This document shows, one piece after another, positions 23,987 through 33,200 of a DNA stretch of 43,809 nt. Numbering within the stretch: the stretch's first letter is position 1; each line of letters starts with the position of its first letter. Origin of the DNA: Acidimicrobiia bacterium (GTDB lineage: Bacteria; Actinomycetota; Acidimicrobiia; Spongiisociales; ZC4RG35); the NCBI GenBank assembly GCA_013812505.1, contig JACCTH010000079.1:1-43809 (forward strand), in the 5' to 3' direction. Below the pieces are notes generated by a model that saw only the letters and a program-made list of their open reading frames with translations, was not told where the DNA came from and made no database searches. A program made the translations under genes and the position numbers.

Positions 23987-24745
23987 ATGCGCGTCGTCGT
24001 TTGCGCCAAACAGATCCCCGACCCTGCCAATCCCTACCGACTCGACCCCCAGACCAACTATCTCGTTCGGCCCAACGATCAGGTTCTCGACGACACCGAC
24101 CGCTACGGCGTCGAGATGGGTCTACAGCTCGCCCAGAAAGCAGGGGGCGCGGTGACGATCGTCTCGATGGGGCCGACAGGATCGATGCAAGGACTGCGGC
24201 AGGCCTTGGCGATGGGCGCGGAGAAAGCGATTGTCATCGACGATGCCGAGCTCAAGGGTTCCGATGCGTTGCAAACCGCCCGCGTGCTAGCGGAAGCCAT
24301 CAAGAAAGAAGGATTCGATCTCGTCATCGCGGGAACCGAGTCCACCGACGGCTACTCGGGAGTGGTACCGCAGATGGTGGCGGAGCTGCTCGATATTCCC
24401 GCGTTGACATATGCAACTCAGGTCGAAGCAACTGAGGGAAAGGTGACAATCCATCGCCAGACCGCGAGCGGGTACGACGTCGTCGAGGCCGCCCTGCCCG
24501 CTCTCGTGTCGGTGACGGCCGGTGTCGTCGAGCCTCGCTACCCGACCTTCAAAGGGATCATGGACGCCAAGAAGAAGCCAGTCGATAACCACTCCGCGGG
24601 CGACCTCGGGGTCACAGCTAGTCCGGCCGAGAAAGTCACCGAAGTGACCAATGCCCCCACCCGAAGCGGTGGGACGAAGATCGAAGACGATGGCGAAGCG
24701 TTTCAAAAGATCGTCGAGCTGCTTGCGCAAAAGAAGGTGATCTGA
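23987..24745 (+). CDS. etfB: Electron transfer flavoprotein, beta subunit
   Basis: The 252-aa protein has the ETF-beta fold: MRVVVCAKQIPDP, LDDTDRYGVEMGLQLAQK, GSDALQTARVLAEAI, and the nucleotide region AGTESTDGYSGVVPQMVAELL. It pairs with the alpha subunit to carry electrons from acyl-CoA dehydrogenases to the quinone pool. AAGGAG precedes ATG at 23987 (the TTG one codon earlier is less likely). Its stop overlaps the etfA start (TGATG). Confidence 0.96.
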   Translation: MRVVVCAKQIPDPANPYRLDPQTNYLVRPNDQVLDDTDRYGVEMGLQLAQKAGGAVTIVSMGPTGSMQGLRQALAMGAEKAIVIDDAELKGSDALQTARVLAEAIKKEGFDLVIAGTESTDGYSGVVPQMVAELLDIPALTYATQVEATEGKVTIHRQTASGYDVVEAALPALVSVTAGVVEPRYPTFKGIMDAKKKPVDNHSAGDLGVTASPAEKVTEVTNAPTRSGGTKIEDDGEAFQKIVELLAQKKVI

Positions 24746-25689
24746 TGGCGAAAGTGTGGGTGTTCGTCAGGGAAACCGACGGCGGTCCTCCGACGCTGGC
24801 GCTCGAGCTGCTCACCAAGGCGCGCGATCTCGGCGAGGTCACCGCGTTTTACGCCGGGGCCGGTTCTGAGGCCGCGTTTGCCACAGTCGGCGAATACGGC
24901 GCCAGCGCGGTTTTGCAGGTCGATCCGGAAGACTCCTTGGTCGGTGCGCCGGTAGCAAGAGCGATGGCTATCCAGATCGAGGCCGACTCCCCCGACCTGA
25001 TCCTGTTTGGCCAGGCATACGACGATCGCGACGTGGCCGGACGCCTCGCCGCCCGCATCGGGGCTCCGGTACTGTCCAACGCGGTCGACGTCGACATCGA
25101 CGGCTCGACCAGTCACGAGATCTTTGGTGGAAGCCAGATTGCAAGGGCTGAGATCACCGAGCCCGGTCCGAAGATCGTCCTGGTGCGCCCGAAGTCCTTC
25201 GTAGCCTCTCCCTCTGGTGGCACCGCTCCGTCGGTCACCAAAATCGATCTCCCCGACGTCGGCGCCGCCTCGGCCAAAGTCACGGCCAGCCATGTCGAGG
25301 AGCGGGAGGGCCCCAAGCTCGAAGACGCGGCGGTCATCATCTCCGGCGGCCGGGGCATCGGCTCGGCCGAGAACTACGAGCTCATCGAGCGTTTGGCCAA
25401 ACGGCTCAAAGCGGCGACCGGAGCGACCCGTGCGATCGTCGACGCGGGTTGGGTCCCCTATGCCAAACAGGTCGGCCAAACCGGAAAGACCGTCAAGCCC
25501 GAGGTCTACATCGCCTGCGGAATCTCGGGGGCGATGCAACACCTGGTCGGGATGAAGGACGCGAAGACGATCATCGCCATCAACAAGGACGCCGATGCTC
25601 CTATCTTCACCATCGCCGACCTTGGCATCGTCGGCGACGTGCACAAGGTCCTACCGAAACTGATCGAAGCCCTCGAAGCTCGCACCTGA
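24745..25689 (+). CDS. etfA: Electron transfer flavoprotein, alpha subunit
   Basis: The 314-aa protein has an N-terminal domain (VWVFVRETDGGPPTLALELL) and the C-terminal FAD-binding domain: SGGRGIGSAENYELIERLA, GATRAIVDAGWVPYAKQVGQTGKTV, YIACGISGAMQHLVGMKDA and IIAINKDADAPIF with DLGIVGD. It forms the FAD-carrying heterodimer with EtfB. Start and stop overlap upstream confirm a two-gene operon. The MORN-like gene follows after 2 nt. Confidence 0.97.
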   Translation: MAKVWVFVRETDGGPPTLALELLTKARDLGEVTAFYAGAGSEAAFATVGEYGASAVLQVDPEDSLVGAPVARAMAIQIEADSPDLILFGQAYDDRDVAGRLAARIGAPVLSNAVDVDIDGSTSHEIFGGSQIARAEITEPGPKIVLVRPKSFVASPSGGTAPSVTKIDLPDVGAASAKVTASHVEEREGPKLEDAAVIISGGRGIGSAENYELIERLAKRLKAATGATRAIVDAGWVPYAKQVGQTGKTVKPEVYIACGISGAMQHLVGMKDAKTIIAINKDADAPIFTIADLGIVGDVHKVLPKLIEALEART

Positions 25690-25691
25690 GC

Positions 25692-25928
25692 TTGAACGCT
25701 CCTAACGAGGCTGTCGAAGAGACCGTTCATTTCGGCAACGGTCGTGTCAAGTACACGGGCTTCCGTCTCGACGGAGAGATGCATGGAGCTTGGTCGTGGT
25801 ATCGGACTGACGGGTCGCTCATGCGGACCGGTGAGTTCGATCGCGGTCGCCAGATTGGAACCTGGAAGACGTTTGATCGCGAGGGCAGCGTCGTTAAGGA
25901 AACACGGTTCAGCGAGTACCGAACTTGA
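25692..25928 (+). CDS. MORN-repeat-variant (YwqK-like) small protein
   Basis: A 78-aa product is read from TTG at 25692, two bases after the etfA stop. Residues from VHFGNGRVKYTGFRLDGEMHGAWSWY through DGSLMRTGEFDRGRQIGTWKTFDREG are two to three MORN-variant repeats (G-x-W-x-x-[FY]-x-x-[DE]-G). These occur in YwqK-like proteins, sometimes annotated as antitoxins. The TTG is the only sensible start; an internal ATG (in GEMHGAW) would cut the first repeat. The function is unknown. Its stop lies within the -35 region predicted for the padR promoter. Confidence 0.65.
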   Translation: MNAPNEAVEETVHFGNGRVKYTGFRLDGEMHGAWSWYRTDGSLMRTGEFDRGRQIGTWKTFDREGSVVKETRFSEYRT

Positions 25929-25963
25929 AATAGTACGCTGCGCGTACTACGCTGAACGTACTA
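25925..25963 (+). promoter_or_regulatory. padR promoter with embedded palindromic operator
   Basis: TTGAAA (25925-25930), a 17-bp spacer and TACGCT (25948-25953) form a plausible promoter. TAGTACG-CTGCG-CGTACTA (25931-25949) is a perfect 7-bp inverted repeat filling the spacer, and a third CGTACTA lies at 25957-25963. The predicted transcript would start about five bases before the ATG at 25965, so it would be nearly leaderless; no Shine-Dalgarno exists. Occupancy by PadR would block the polymerase directly. Confidence 0.65.
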
Positions 25964-25964
25964 G

Positions 25965-26267
25965 ATGTCACCTGCGCTTCTTATTCTTCTAAGCCTGCTC
26001 GAAGGGCCTCGCCACGGTTATGCGATTGCGGCTGACATCGAGGCGTTCGCTGGCAAACGTCTCGGGCCGGGAACCCTGTACGGAGCTATTGGCCGCCTAG
26101 TTGATGCCGGCTTCGTGATCGAGTTGCCCGAAGTCGAACGGCGCAAGCCGTTCCAGATCACCGAGCTCGGGCAAAGACATGTCCAAGTGGAAACTCGGTC
26201 CATGGCCGCGATCGTCCGAACGGCAAAGGCCAGGCGTGTCGAACGCCCGGTGGCGGATCAAACATGA
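25965..26267 (+). CDS. PadR-family transcriptional regulator
   Basis: The 100-aa winged-helix repressor has the PadR core LLSLLEGPRHGYAIAADIEAFAG, then GPGTLYGAIGRLVDAGFVIEL and RKPFQITELGQRHV. A short C-terminal helix presumably dimerises. The palindromic TAGTACG/CGTACTA array at its promoter strongly suggests autoregulation. It overlaps the following membrane-protein gene by 4 nt, so PadR probably controls that partner. Confidence 0.92.
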   Translation: MSPALLILLSLLEGPRHGYAIAADIEAFAGKRLGPGTLYGAIGRLVDAGFVIELPEVERRKPFQITELGQRHVQVETRSMAAIVRTAKARRVERPVADQT

Positions 26268-26662
26268 ATCGCATCGTCATCCGGTTCGCACCAAAAACCT
26301 GGCGAGACCGCTACGAGGCTGAGGTGCTTGAGATGTTGAGTCAGTCTCCCCATCCGCTGCTCGACCGTTTCGATCTGTTGATGACCATTCTCGCAATGCG
26401 AGTCGACGAAAGGATGAAAAACATGTGGGTCTCACGCCGGATGATTGGAAGCTTCGGGTTCGTACTAGCCCTAACGGGATTAGCCGCCATGTGGTTCGCG
26501 GCAGGTCATCTCACCACGGGTTGGGCGGAACTTCCTTTCCATTGGTGGAGCGCGCCAACTGTGATACCGGTCATCTTCGGTCTCGGCGTCGTTGGCCTCG
26601 CAGCGACGCGCCGTGGGTCGACGTCGACAATCGCTACTCATAAAGGGGAAAAAGCGACATAA
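26264..26662 (+). CDS. PadR-linked two-helix membrane protein of unknown function
   Basis: The 132-aa product begins MNRIVIRFAPKTWRDRYEAEVLEML, which resembles the R(F/Y)P..WR.RY..E soluble segment found at the start of many PadR-associated membrane proteins. Two hydrophobic helices follow at about 61-80 and 97-116, with a short charged tail. It overlaps padR by 4 nt. I do not recognise a named family beyond this context; a role in envelope stress or antimicrobial resistance is only a guess from PadR biology. Confidence 0.72.
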   Translation: MNRIVIRFAPKTWRDRYEAEVLEMLSQSPHPLLDRFDLLMTILAMRVDERMKNMWVSRRMIGSFGFVLALTGLAAMWFAAGHLTTGWAELPFHWWSAPTVIPVIFGLGVVGLAATRRGSTSTIATHKGEKAT

Positions 26663-26700
26663 GCCCGGACAAAAGAATCGCGACAACGTCGGCGACGACG

Positions 26701-27248
26701 AGAACCCAACGCCAGCGATCCCAACGCGCCGATGTCTATCTCGACCTGCTGATCGGCAACGGAACCAGCAAAAAGCAAGGGGTCGTCAACCTCCATGTCG
26801 ACTTGGAAACCCTCACCCGACCCAACGACCACCCCGGCGAGTTGGCCGGCTACGGGCCGGTGATCTCCGACCTCGCCCGCCAAGTCGCCGAAGCCCAAAC
26901 CCGCGGCCAGTGGCGCTACACCATCGACGACCCCGACACCGGCCAGCCGCTCGGCAACGGGATCACCCGCCGCCGACCCACCACCGCCCAACGCCGCCAA
27001 ATCGAAGCCCAAAACCCCACCTGCATCCACCCCGGCTGCCGCGCCCCCGCCATCAACGCCGACATCGACCATCGGATCGAATACGCCCACGGCGGCCCAC
27101 CCACCCCAACTACCTCGACCCCTACTGCGCCTACCACCACACCATCCGCCACCGCGCCCGCTGGACCCGCACCCCCCTCGAAAACGGCGACCACCTCCAC
27201 CAAAGCCGCCTCGGCCACAAATACCCCACCAGCGGCAGGTCTCCGTAA
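26701..27248 (+). pseudogene. Degraded DUF222/HNH endonuclease (13E12-type) gene
   Basis: One frame encodes RADVYLDLLIGNGTSKKQG, HVDLETLTR, PGELAGYGPVISDLARQVAEAQ, and the HNH part PTCIHPGCRAPAINADIDHRIEYAHGG. After this, near 27093, the expected continuation THPNYLDPYCAYHHTIRH is found only in another frame, consistent with loss of one base. There is no start codon or N-terminal two thirds of the DUF222 region. Such proteins are multi-copy and often decay in actinobacteria. Codon bias toward C in third positions is stronger than in the neighbours. The stretch 26663-27290 holds nothing else supportable. Confidence 0.8.
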
Positions 27249-27290
27249 ATTCAAACTTCCGATGGCGCAAAAAACCTGGCCGATGAACGC

Positions 27291-27890
27291 ATGAAGGGCG
27301 CGCTGCTGCTCGTCGCTCTCCTCTTGCTCTCTTGTGGGGCGCCTCAGCCAACTCTTAACTCTGAGGGTTGCCCGATCGATGACGAAGCTGCGTGCGGGAT
27401 CGCCGTGGAGGCTGCAAACGCATTGGCGGCAAAGGATGCAGGTCGGCTCGTCGAGCTGAGCCGCACAGACACGATCACTTGCTCCGAGGTGGTGCGTGAT
27501 TACTTCCCGGGCTGTGCGAAGGCGGAGACACTTGAGGGTCACGGTCTGAGCGACGCAGAACTGACCGTGGAATTCGTCGATGAAGATGCCTACGAAGCGC
27601 GTGTTGACTCGCTATTGGAAACGATCATCGAGCCGGTTGAAATCCTTGGAATTGGCACTTGTGGCCCAGACGAACCGGGCCGACGCACATATCACGTGGC
27701 GTGGACCAGCGGTTCCAACCTCGGGAGCTTCGAGCTCACCTACGTCGACGATTGGCGTATTGCGCTTACCTATTTCGACAGCCTCGCAAATTGGGAGTCG
27801 CAACAAGGCGACCCGTTGCGAAACGCTTTTTGCGAGGCGGGCCGATCACCTTGGCGGGATCCTCCCGCTACTGATCCAGCATCGACCTGA
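27291..27890 (+). CDS. Predicted lipoprotein of unknown function
   Basis: The 199-aa product has a short hydrophobic signal ending in the lipobox LLLSC (Cys15), so it should be lipid-anchored. Several Cys residues follow (for example in EGCPIDDEAACG and DTITCSEVVRDYFPGC) and may form disulfides. The middle resembles small alpha/beta nuclear-transport-factor-like proteins in length and in VEAANALAAKDAGRLVELSR, but I cannot assign a family. Base composition is less GC-rich than the neighbours. Its last 23 nt overlap the convergent phosphodiesterase gene. Confidence 0.65.
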   Translation: MKGALLLVALLLLSCGAPQPTLNSEGCPIDDEAACGIAVEAANALAAKDAGRLVELSRTDTITCSEVVRDYFPGCAKAETLEGHGLSDAELTVEFVDEDAYEARVDSLLETIIEPVEILGIGTCGPDEPGRRTYHVAWTSGSNLGSFELTYVDDWRIALTYFDSLANWESQQGDPLRNAFCEAGRSPWRDPPATDPAST

Positions 27891-28872
27891 TCACGCCGGC
27901 CCAAGCGGTGGCTGGGACGGGTCCAGCGTTGACAACGTCAGCAGCAAGATGACGCTTGGGATGACCGCCCGTCACCATGGCAAGTTGGGTCCGGGTCGCC
28001 ACGTTGCCATGGACGCCTCGCAGGATCGGTGAGTCGAACGGGCCGAAGAAACGGCCGGGCTCGCACCAGGCCAAGGTGTTGCCGTCGTCAAGGGACCGCG
28101 CACCGGCGACTCCGTCAACTGACATCAGCTCAGTCGGTTCGAGAGTTGCCCCAATGAGAATTGCGCTTCCCTCGTCGGCCAGGATCGTGCCTTCGCCGAC
28201 GACGGGACGGAGGTCGATCCCGGGCCGATCCTCCACGGTGTTCTGGATGTGGTCACTTACAACGATGACGGCAATTTCGTCCCAGGAGATCGCCGCTTCG
28301 ATTTCGGCGATCCGCCCATCGACGCGTCGATAGGCCTCGCGGGCTTCCTCCGATTCCGGGCCGAAGAGATGCGAGTAGGTGTCGATCGAGCCGAAATAGC
28401 CGATCGTGAGCCGAGCAGCCTCAGCAAGTCCCGCTACGAGGCGAGCCAGCACCGCCGAATCGGCCGGATAACCAAGCGGATCGAGCTCGATGTCAAGGGG
28501 AAGGTCGCCGTTAGGTGGCCAATGAGACGCAGCGGCTCGTGCTCCCATGACTCCGACTAGATGATGGTCGCCAAGCACCGCGAGTGATTCAGCCACATAA
28601 CTATCGAACAGCGTCGGAACGCTCGGACCTACCTCCCAAGCACCCACAACCTGGTCATCCCGAATGACATGGTTCACATAGATCCCGTGTTCTGATGGCG
28701 GAACTCCGGTGGCGAACGAGGCGTGGTTGGGGTAGGTGCAAGCCGCCATCACGGCCTCACCGGTGCCCGTAGCGGCGCCGTCGGCGTTCGCCCAGCTCCA
28801 GAGATTTGGCGTCAGATGTGGCGAAAGGCGGACCGGGTCGAATGCGTCGAGAATGAGAAGGAGGACGCGCAC
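27868..28872 (-). CDS. Alkaline phosphatase-superfamily phosphodiesterase/nucleotide pyrophosphatase
   Basis: The 334-aa protein begins with VLLLILDAFDP (metal Asp) and has the nucleophile motif ACTYPNHASFATGVPPSEHGI typical of type I phosphodiesterases/NPPs, with Thr as nucleophile. Metal ligands are found in GSIDTYSHLFGP and VVSDHIQNT. No signal peptide is evident, so it may be cytoplasmic. Substrate is unknown; candidates are nucleotide sugars or lipid headgroups. GTG at 28872 is the start. It follows cdd by 7 nt on the same strand. Confidence 0.85.
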   Translation of the reverse strand: MRVLLLILDAFDPVRLSPHLTPNLWSWANADGAATGTGEAVMAACTYPNHASFATGVPPSEHGIYVNHVIRDDQVVGAWEVGPSVPTLFDSYVAESLAVLGDHHLVGVMGARAAASHWPPNGDLPLDIELDPLGYPADSAVLARLVAGLAEAARLTIGYFGSIDTYSHLFGPESEEAREAYRRVDGRIAEIEAAISWDEIAVIVVSDHIQNTVEDRPGIDLRPVVGEGTILADEGSAILIGATLEPTELMSVDGVAGARSLDDGNTLAWCEPGRFFGPFDSPILRGVHGNVATRTQLAMVTGGHPKRHLAADVVNAGPVPATAWAGVIRSMLDQ

Positions 28873-28879
28873 CGGCAGT

Positions 28880-29266
28880 TTAGAGACTGAAACGAAACGG
28901 CAGCAGCTCGTCGAATGAGTGCCGGCGGAACTCAGCGCCTCCGTCGGTTACGTAAACCTCCTCAGGGTTGAATTCCGAGAGAATCTGCCGGCAGCGGCCG
29001 CACGGATAGGCATGATCGATCGATCTCGCATCGATACAGGCAACCGCCACTGCCGCGATCTTGCGCACCCCAGCCGTCACCGCCGACCCGACCGCCGTCG
29101 CCTCGGCGCAGTTCGCCGAAGGGTGGGCCGCATTCTCGACATTCACCCCGTCAAACACGCGGCCATCATCGGAAAGCACCACAGCCCCGACCCGAAATTT
29201 CGAATACGGGGCGTACGCCAGCTGGGCCACCGCCCGCGCCCGCTCCACTAGCTCCTCAGGACTCAC
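28880..29266 (-). CDS. cdd: Cytidine deaminase
   Basis: The 128-aa zinc enzyme deaminates cytidine/deoxycytidine. It has AYAPYSKFRVGAVV, NVENAAHPSANCAEATAV with the catalytic CAE (Cys ligand and Glu), and PCGRCRQILSEF supplying the other two Cys ligands, so it is the tetrameric class. The start is GTG at 29266, overlapping the ftsY stop as GTGA, so the two are coupled. It adds to the salvage set upp, deoA, deoB. Confidence 0.95.
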   Translation of the reverse strand: MSPEELVERARAVAQLAYAPYSKFRVGAVVLSDDGRVFDGVNVENAAHPSANCAEATAVGSAVTAGVRKIAAVAVACIDARSIDHAYPCGRCRQILSEFNPEEVYVTDGGAEFRRHSFDELLPFRFSL

Positions 29267-30264
29267 GCGTCGGCCAGGAGCTCGGCGACGAATTCGTCGG
29301 GGTCGAATGGGACCAGATCGGAGATCGCCTCGCCAACCCCGACAAACTTCACGGGCACCCCAAATTCCTGCTCGACCGCGACGACGATCCCGCCGCGAGC
29401 GGTGCCGTCGAGCTTGGTGAGGATGATCCCGGTGAGCCCAACGGCGTGAGCAAACTCGCGGACCTGCGAGATTCCGTTCTGTCCGGACGTCGCATCGAGG
29501 ACCAACAATGACTCGGCGACACGGCCTCCGTCGCCCTCGAGAACCCGCCTGATCTTGGCCAGCTCCTGCATCAGGTTCTGTTTCGACTGCAGCCGCCCGG
29601 CGGTGTCGACGATCAGCACGTCCCGTTTCCGAGCGCGGGCGGCCTGGAGCCCGTCGAAGGCCACCGCCGCCGGGTCGGCGCCCTCGCGCCCGCCCACAAC
29701 CTCCACCCCTACCCGATCGGCCCAGATGCGGAGCTGGGCGTCGGCGGCCGCCCGAAAGGTGTCGGCCGCGGCCAGCAATGGTTCGTGCCCGATTTCGCGT
29801 AACCGGCCGGCGAGCTTGGCAATCGAGGTCGTCTTGCCAGATCCGTTGACCCCGACGACAAGGACGACGGCCGGATCGCCCGCCAGATCGAGCGACCGGT
29901 CGGCGCCGTCGAAGGCCGACCGCAACTCGGAGACAAGGAGGCTGCGGGCGGCATCGAGGTCCTCGGGTTTTGCCTTCCGCACCCGCTCCACCAGCCCGGC
30001 CGCAGCCGTCACGCCGACATCCGCCCCGACCAACGCTTCCTCCATCGCCTCCCAAAACTCTTGGTCAATTCGACCCCGCCCAAAGGTCGCTCGCAAAGCC
30101 TGGCCGAGAGTCGAACGGCTCTTGCCGAGACGGCCGGCGACCGAAGCTGCGGGGCGCCTGGTTGGAGGTGGCGAGGTCCGCGATGGTCGGCGTGCGAAGA
30201 AATACCCACCCCCGACGACGAGAAGGACGACCGCCAGGATGATGACGATTTGGATTGAATCCAC
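29263..30264 (-). CDS. ftsY: Signal recognition particle receptor FtsY
   Basis: The 333-aa protein has an N-terminal membrane helix (about 4-23, IQIVIILAVVLLVVGGGYFF), a Pro/Arg-rich linker, then the NG domain: G1 GVNGSGKTTS at 138-147, the DTAGR box, TKLDGTARGG and the C-terminal FVGVGEAISDLVPFDPDEFV. It is the membrane docking partner of Ffh (11906-13285). The start is GTG at 30264, 17 bp after smc. Confidence 0.97.
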   Translation of the reverse strand: MDSIQIVIILAVVLLVVGGGYFFARRPSRTSPPPTRRPAASVAGRLGKSRSTLGQALRATFGRGRIDQEFWEAMEEALVGADVGVTAAAGLVERVRKAKPEDLDAARSLLVSELRSAFDGADRSLDLAGDPAVVLVVGVNGSGKTTSIAKLAGRLREIGHEPLLAAADTFRAAADAQLRIWADRVGVEVVGGREGADPAAVAFDGLQAARARKRDVLIVDTAGRLQSKQNLMQELAKIRRVLEGDGGRVAESLLVLDATSGQNGISQVREFAHAVGLTGIILTKLDGTARGGIVVAVEQEFGVPVKFVGVGEAISDLVPFDPDEFVAELLADA

Positions 30265-30281
30265 GCGGCGAGGCTACCGGC

Positions 30282-33200
30282 CTAGATATTCAGAATGGCC
30301 AGGTCGCGAGAAAGGACCTGCGACGAACCCCCTGGCTCCATTGTCACGCCGTAGAGCACATCGGCCACTTCCATCGTTTGTTGCTGGTGCGTGATCAGCA
30401 CGAGCTGGCTCTCCCCGCGGAAGGTGTCCACCAGCCGAAGGAAGCGCCGCAGATTGGAATCATCGAGGGCGGCTTCGACTTCGTCGAGGATGTAGAACGG
30501 CGACGGGCGCGCCCGGAAGACTCCGAACAGGAACGCAAGCGCCGCCAAGGAGCGCTCGCCGCCGGAAAGCAGGCTGAGGTCACCGATCTTCTTACCCATC
30601 GGCTGCGCTTCGATTTCGACCCCCGAGGTGAGCGGTTGACCCGGGTCGGTCAGCCGCATGCGGCCCGCCCCGCCTGGGAAAAGGACTCCGAAATAATCCT
30701 GATACGCCGCGGCAACCTCTTCGAATGCCGAGCTGAACCGGACCTGGATCTCCTCATCGAGGGCACGCATCACCTGGCGCAACTCGCTCCGTGACTTTTC
30801 CAAATCCTCGAGCTGACCCGCCATGAAATTGTGACGTTCGGCCAGCTCCCGATATTCCTCGGCCGCCAGCGGATTGACCGCTCCCATCCTCCGCAGCTCG
30901 GCTTGCCGTTGGACCAGGAGCTCGGACAGGTTGTCGCCCGCGATCGCATTCGCCCCCAAGGCAGCGTCCTCATCAGTGTCGAGATCCCGACGAAGGCCTT
31001 CGGCAACCGCCTCACGCCGCACCCGCGCTTCTGCTTCGACGATGGCGAGGGTGCTGAGAGTGTCTCGATGGCTTTCGATCTCGTCCTTCGCTCGGCTTAG
31101 GTCCGATCGCTGACGGCTGAGCTCGAGTTCGGCTATCCGCAGCTGTTCGCGCCCAACCGCCTGACGTTCACGAAGCACGCCGATCTTGTGACGGATGACT
31201 TCGATGGCGCGAACGGCAAGGAACTCGATGCTCTGGAGCCGCGCCAGATCGGCGTCGGAGGCAGATCCGCCGCCCCGCGCCGCCAACTCTTCTTCGACTG
31301 TCTGTTGGCGGCCGCGGAGGAGCCCCAGCCGTTCGGAGGCGGCCGAAAGTGTTCGCTCGGCTTCTTGCCACGCAACGCGAGCCTCCTCTTTCGCGGACGC
31401 CATTTGCCAGCGGCGTTCGGTGATGTCGGCCATCAAGCGCTGGCGTTCCGCCTCCTCGCCTTCCAAAGCCGAGATCGTCGGCCCGAGCCGTTCGATGGCA
31501 AGTTGGCGCTCGGCGATCACGTTGTCGAGCAGGCCCTGCCGCTGTTCGAGCCGCAAATGCTCGCCGGCCAACTCGGCAACCATGCGTTTGGTTCTGCCCC
31601 GGGCTTCGGTGATCCCGGCCAGCCTGGCCTCGAGCGATTCGAGAGTCTCCAAAGCTTCGCGCTCTGCTGCCCGGCTTGCCTCAAACTGGCGCCGCATGCT
31701 GGTCATCCGGCTTCTGGCTTTCGCCAACCCAACCTCGGCTCGGTCCAGCTCGAAATTCGCGGCCTTGAGCATTTCCGGCTTCGCGGTCGGCGCCAGCCGG
31801 ATCCCATCGACAGTGAACAGGTCGCCCTCGGGGGTGACCACCCTTAGCTCCGGCTGGTCCTTGGCAAACGCCCACGCCGCGATCCATCCGTCGACAACGA
31901 CAACGTCTCCCAACAACGCGACCGCAATCTCGAACCCTGTGGCACCGATCAAGTCGATCAAAGGCTCAATGCCGTGTTCGAGCGCTTTCGGCGCTGAGAG
32001 CAGGCCTCCAGGTCGCCCTCGCACCGCTGATTGCCCTCCGCCTCCAATTGCTTTGAGGCTTGCGATTGCGACCGCGAGATCGGTGGCATCTTCGAAAGCG
32101 ATCGCGTCGGCCCACGGCCCGAGCGCCGCGTTAACCGCCGGCAGCCATTCCGGAGACACGTTCCAAAGCGAGGTGAGCGACCCCAGCGCACCCTGTCCAT
32201 TGGCGACGATCCGTTGTACGTCGGCGGGTCCCGCTTCCGAGGCCGCGATGGCGTCGCGCCGCGCCAAGGCCGCGGCCGCATCGAGCCGGCGCTCCTGCTC
32301 GTCGAGCTGGGCTGTCTCCCACGCTTCTTGCTCCCGTCGACGACTTGCGGCCGCGGTGTCATACCGATCCTGGGCCTTGCCCACAAGGGCGTCGAGGTCG
32401 AGCATTTCTTGGTCGACATCCGTAACTGTCTTCTTCTCGGCCTCGATCTGCTCGCCCACCACCGACAAGCGATGTTCGATCTGGGCTAACTCGTGGCGAT
32501 CACGTTCGTCGGCGGCGACCAACGAGCGCTGCTCACCCTGCACAACTGCGAGAGCTCCTTCGGCGGAAAGGTCGGCCTGGTCGGCCAGCGACCTTTCCTG
32601 TTCTTCGAGCAGCCGAAACGTCGCTTCGTCTTGCCCGGACTGGTTCGAGGCGTGCTGGCAGAGCGCATCCGTCTCGACAATCTCGCGCTGGAGCAGCAGT
32701 TGCTCTTCCTCGAGATCGTTGCGCCGCTCATCGGCGCCTTGGCGACGGCTGCGGGCGTTGCGGTGACGTTCTTTCGCCACCTGCGCAACCCGCCGGAGAC
32801 GTTCGGTAGTCGTTTCGAGCCGAGCGGCTGCCTCGCTGTCACGATCGATGGCTTCTTGGCGGTCCGACACGGCCCGGGCAGTGGAGTCGATCTCGGACTC
32901 GAGGTGGGCATTCAAAGTCCGGGCTGCCGCTAACGCAGCTGAGAGCTCGGTTTGACTGGTGCGGGCATCTTCGAGAGTGCCGTCGAGCTGGCGAAGCTCC
33001 TCGCCCGCCAGGAAGAGGGCCAGGCTCCTGACCTCGGAGACCAGGGCGCCGTGACGATCGGCGGCTTCCGCTTGTCGCTTGAGCGGACGCATCTGCCGGC
33101 TGACCTCCGCCAAAATGTCGGTGAGTCGAACCAGGTCTTCGTCGGTGCGTTCCAAACGACGCATCGCCCGCTCTTTGCGAAGTTTGTGCTTGAGGATCCC

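Noticed and set aside
26638..27351. Gly/Val-rich minus-strand frame opposite the broken HNH gene
   Set aside because: Simple-sequence antisense product from C-rich codons; it does not resemble a real PE/PPE-type or other glycine-rich protein start.
28880..30055. Single 391-codon frame covering cdd plus an upstream extension
   Set aside because: The upstream two thirds is an out-of-frame shadow of ftsY; the true cdd start is GTG at 29266.
31195..32766. 523-codon plus-strand frame opposite smc
   Set aside because: Ser/Arg/Ala-rich antisense of coiled-coil codons; smc on the other strand is certain.
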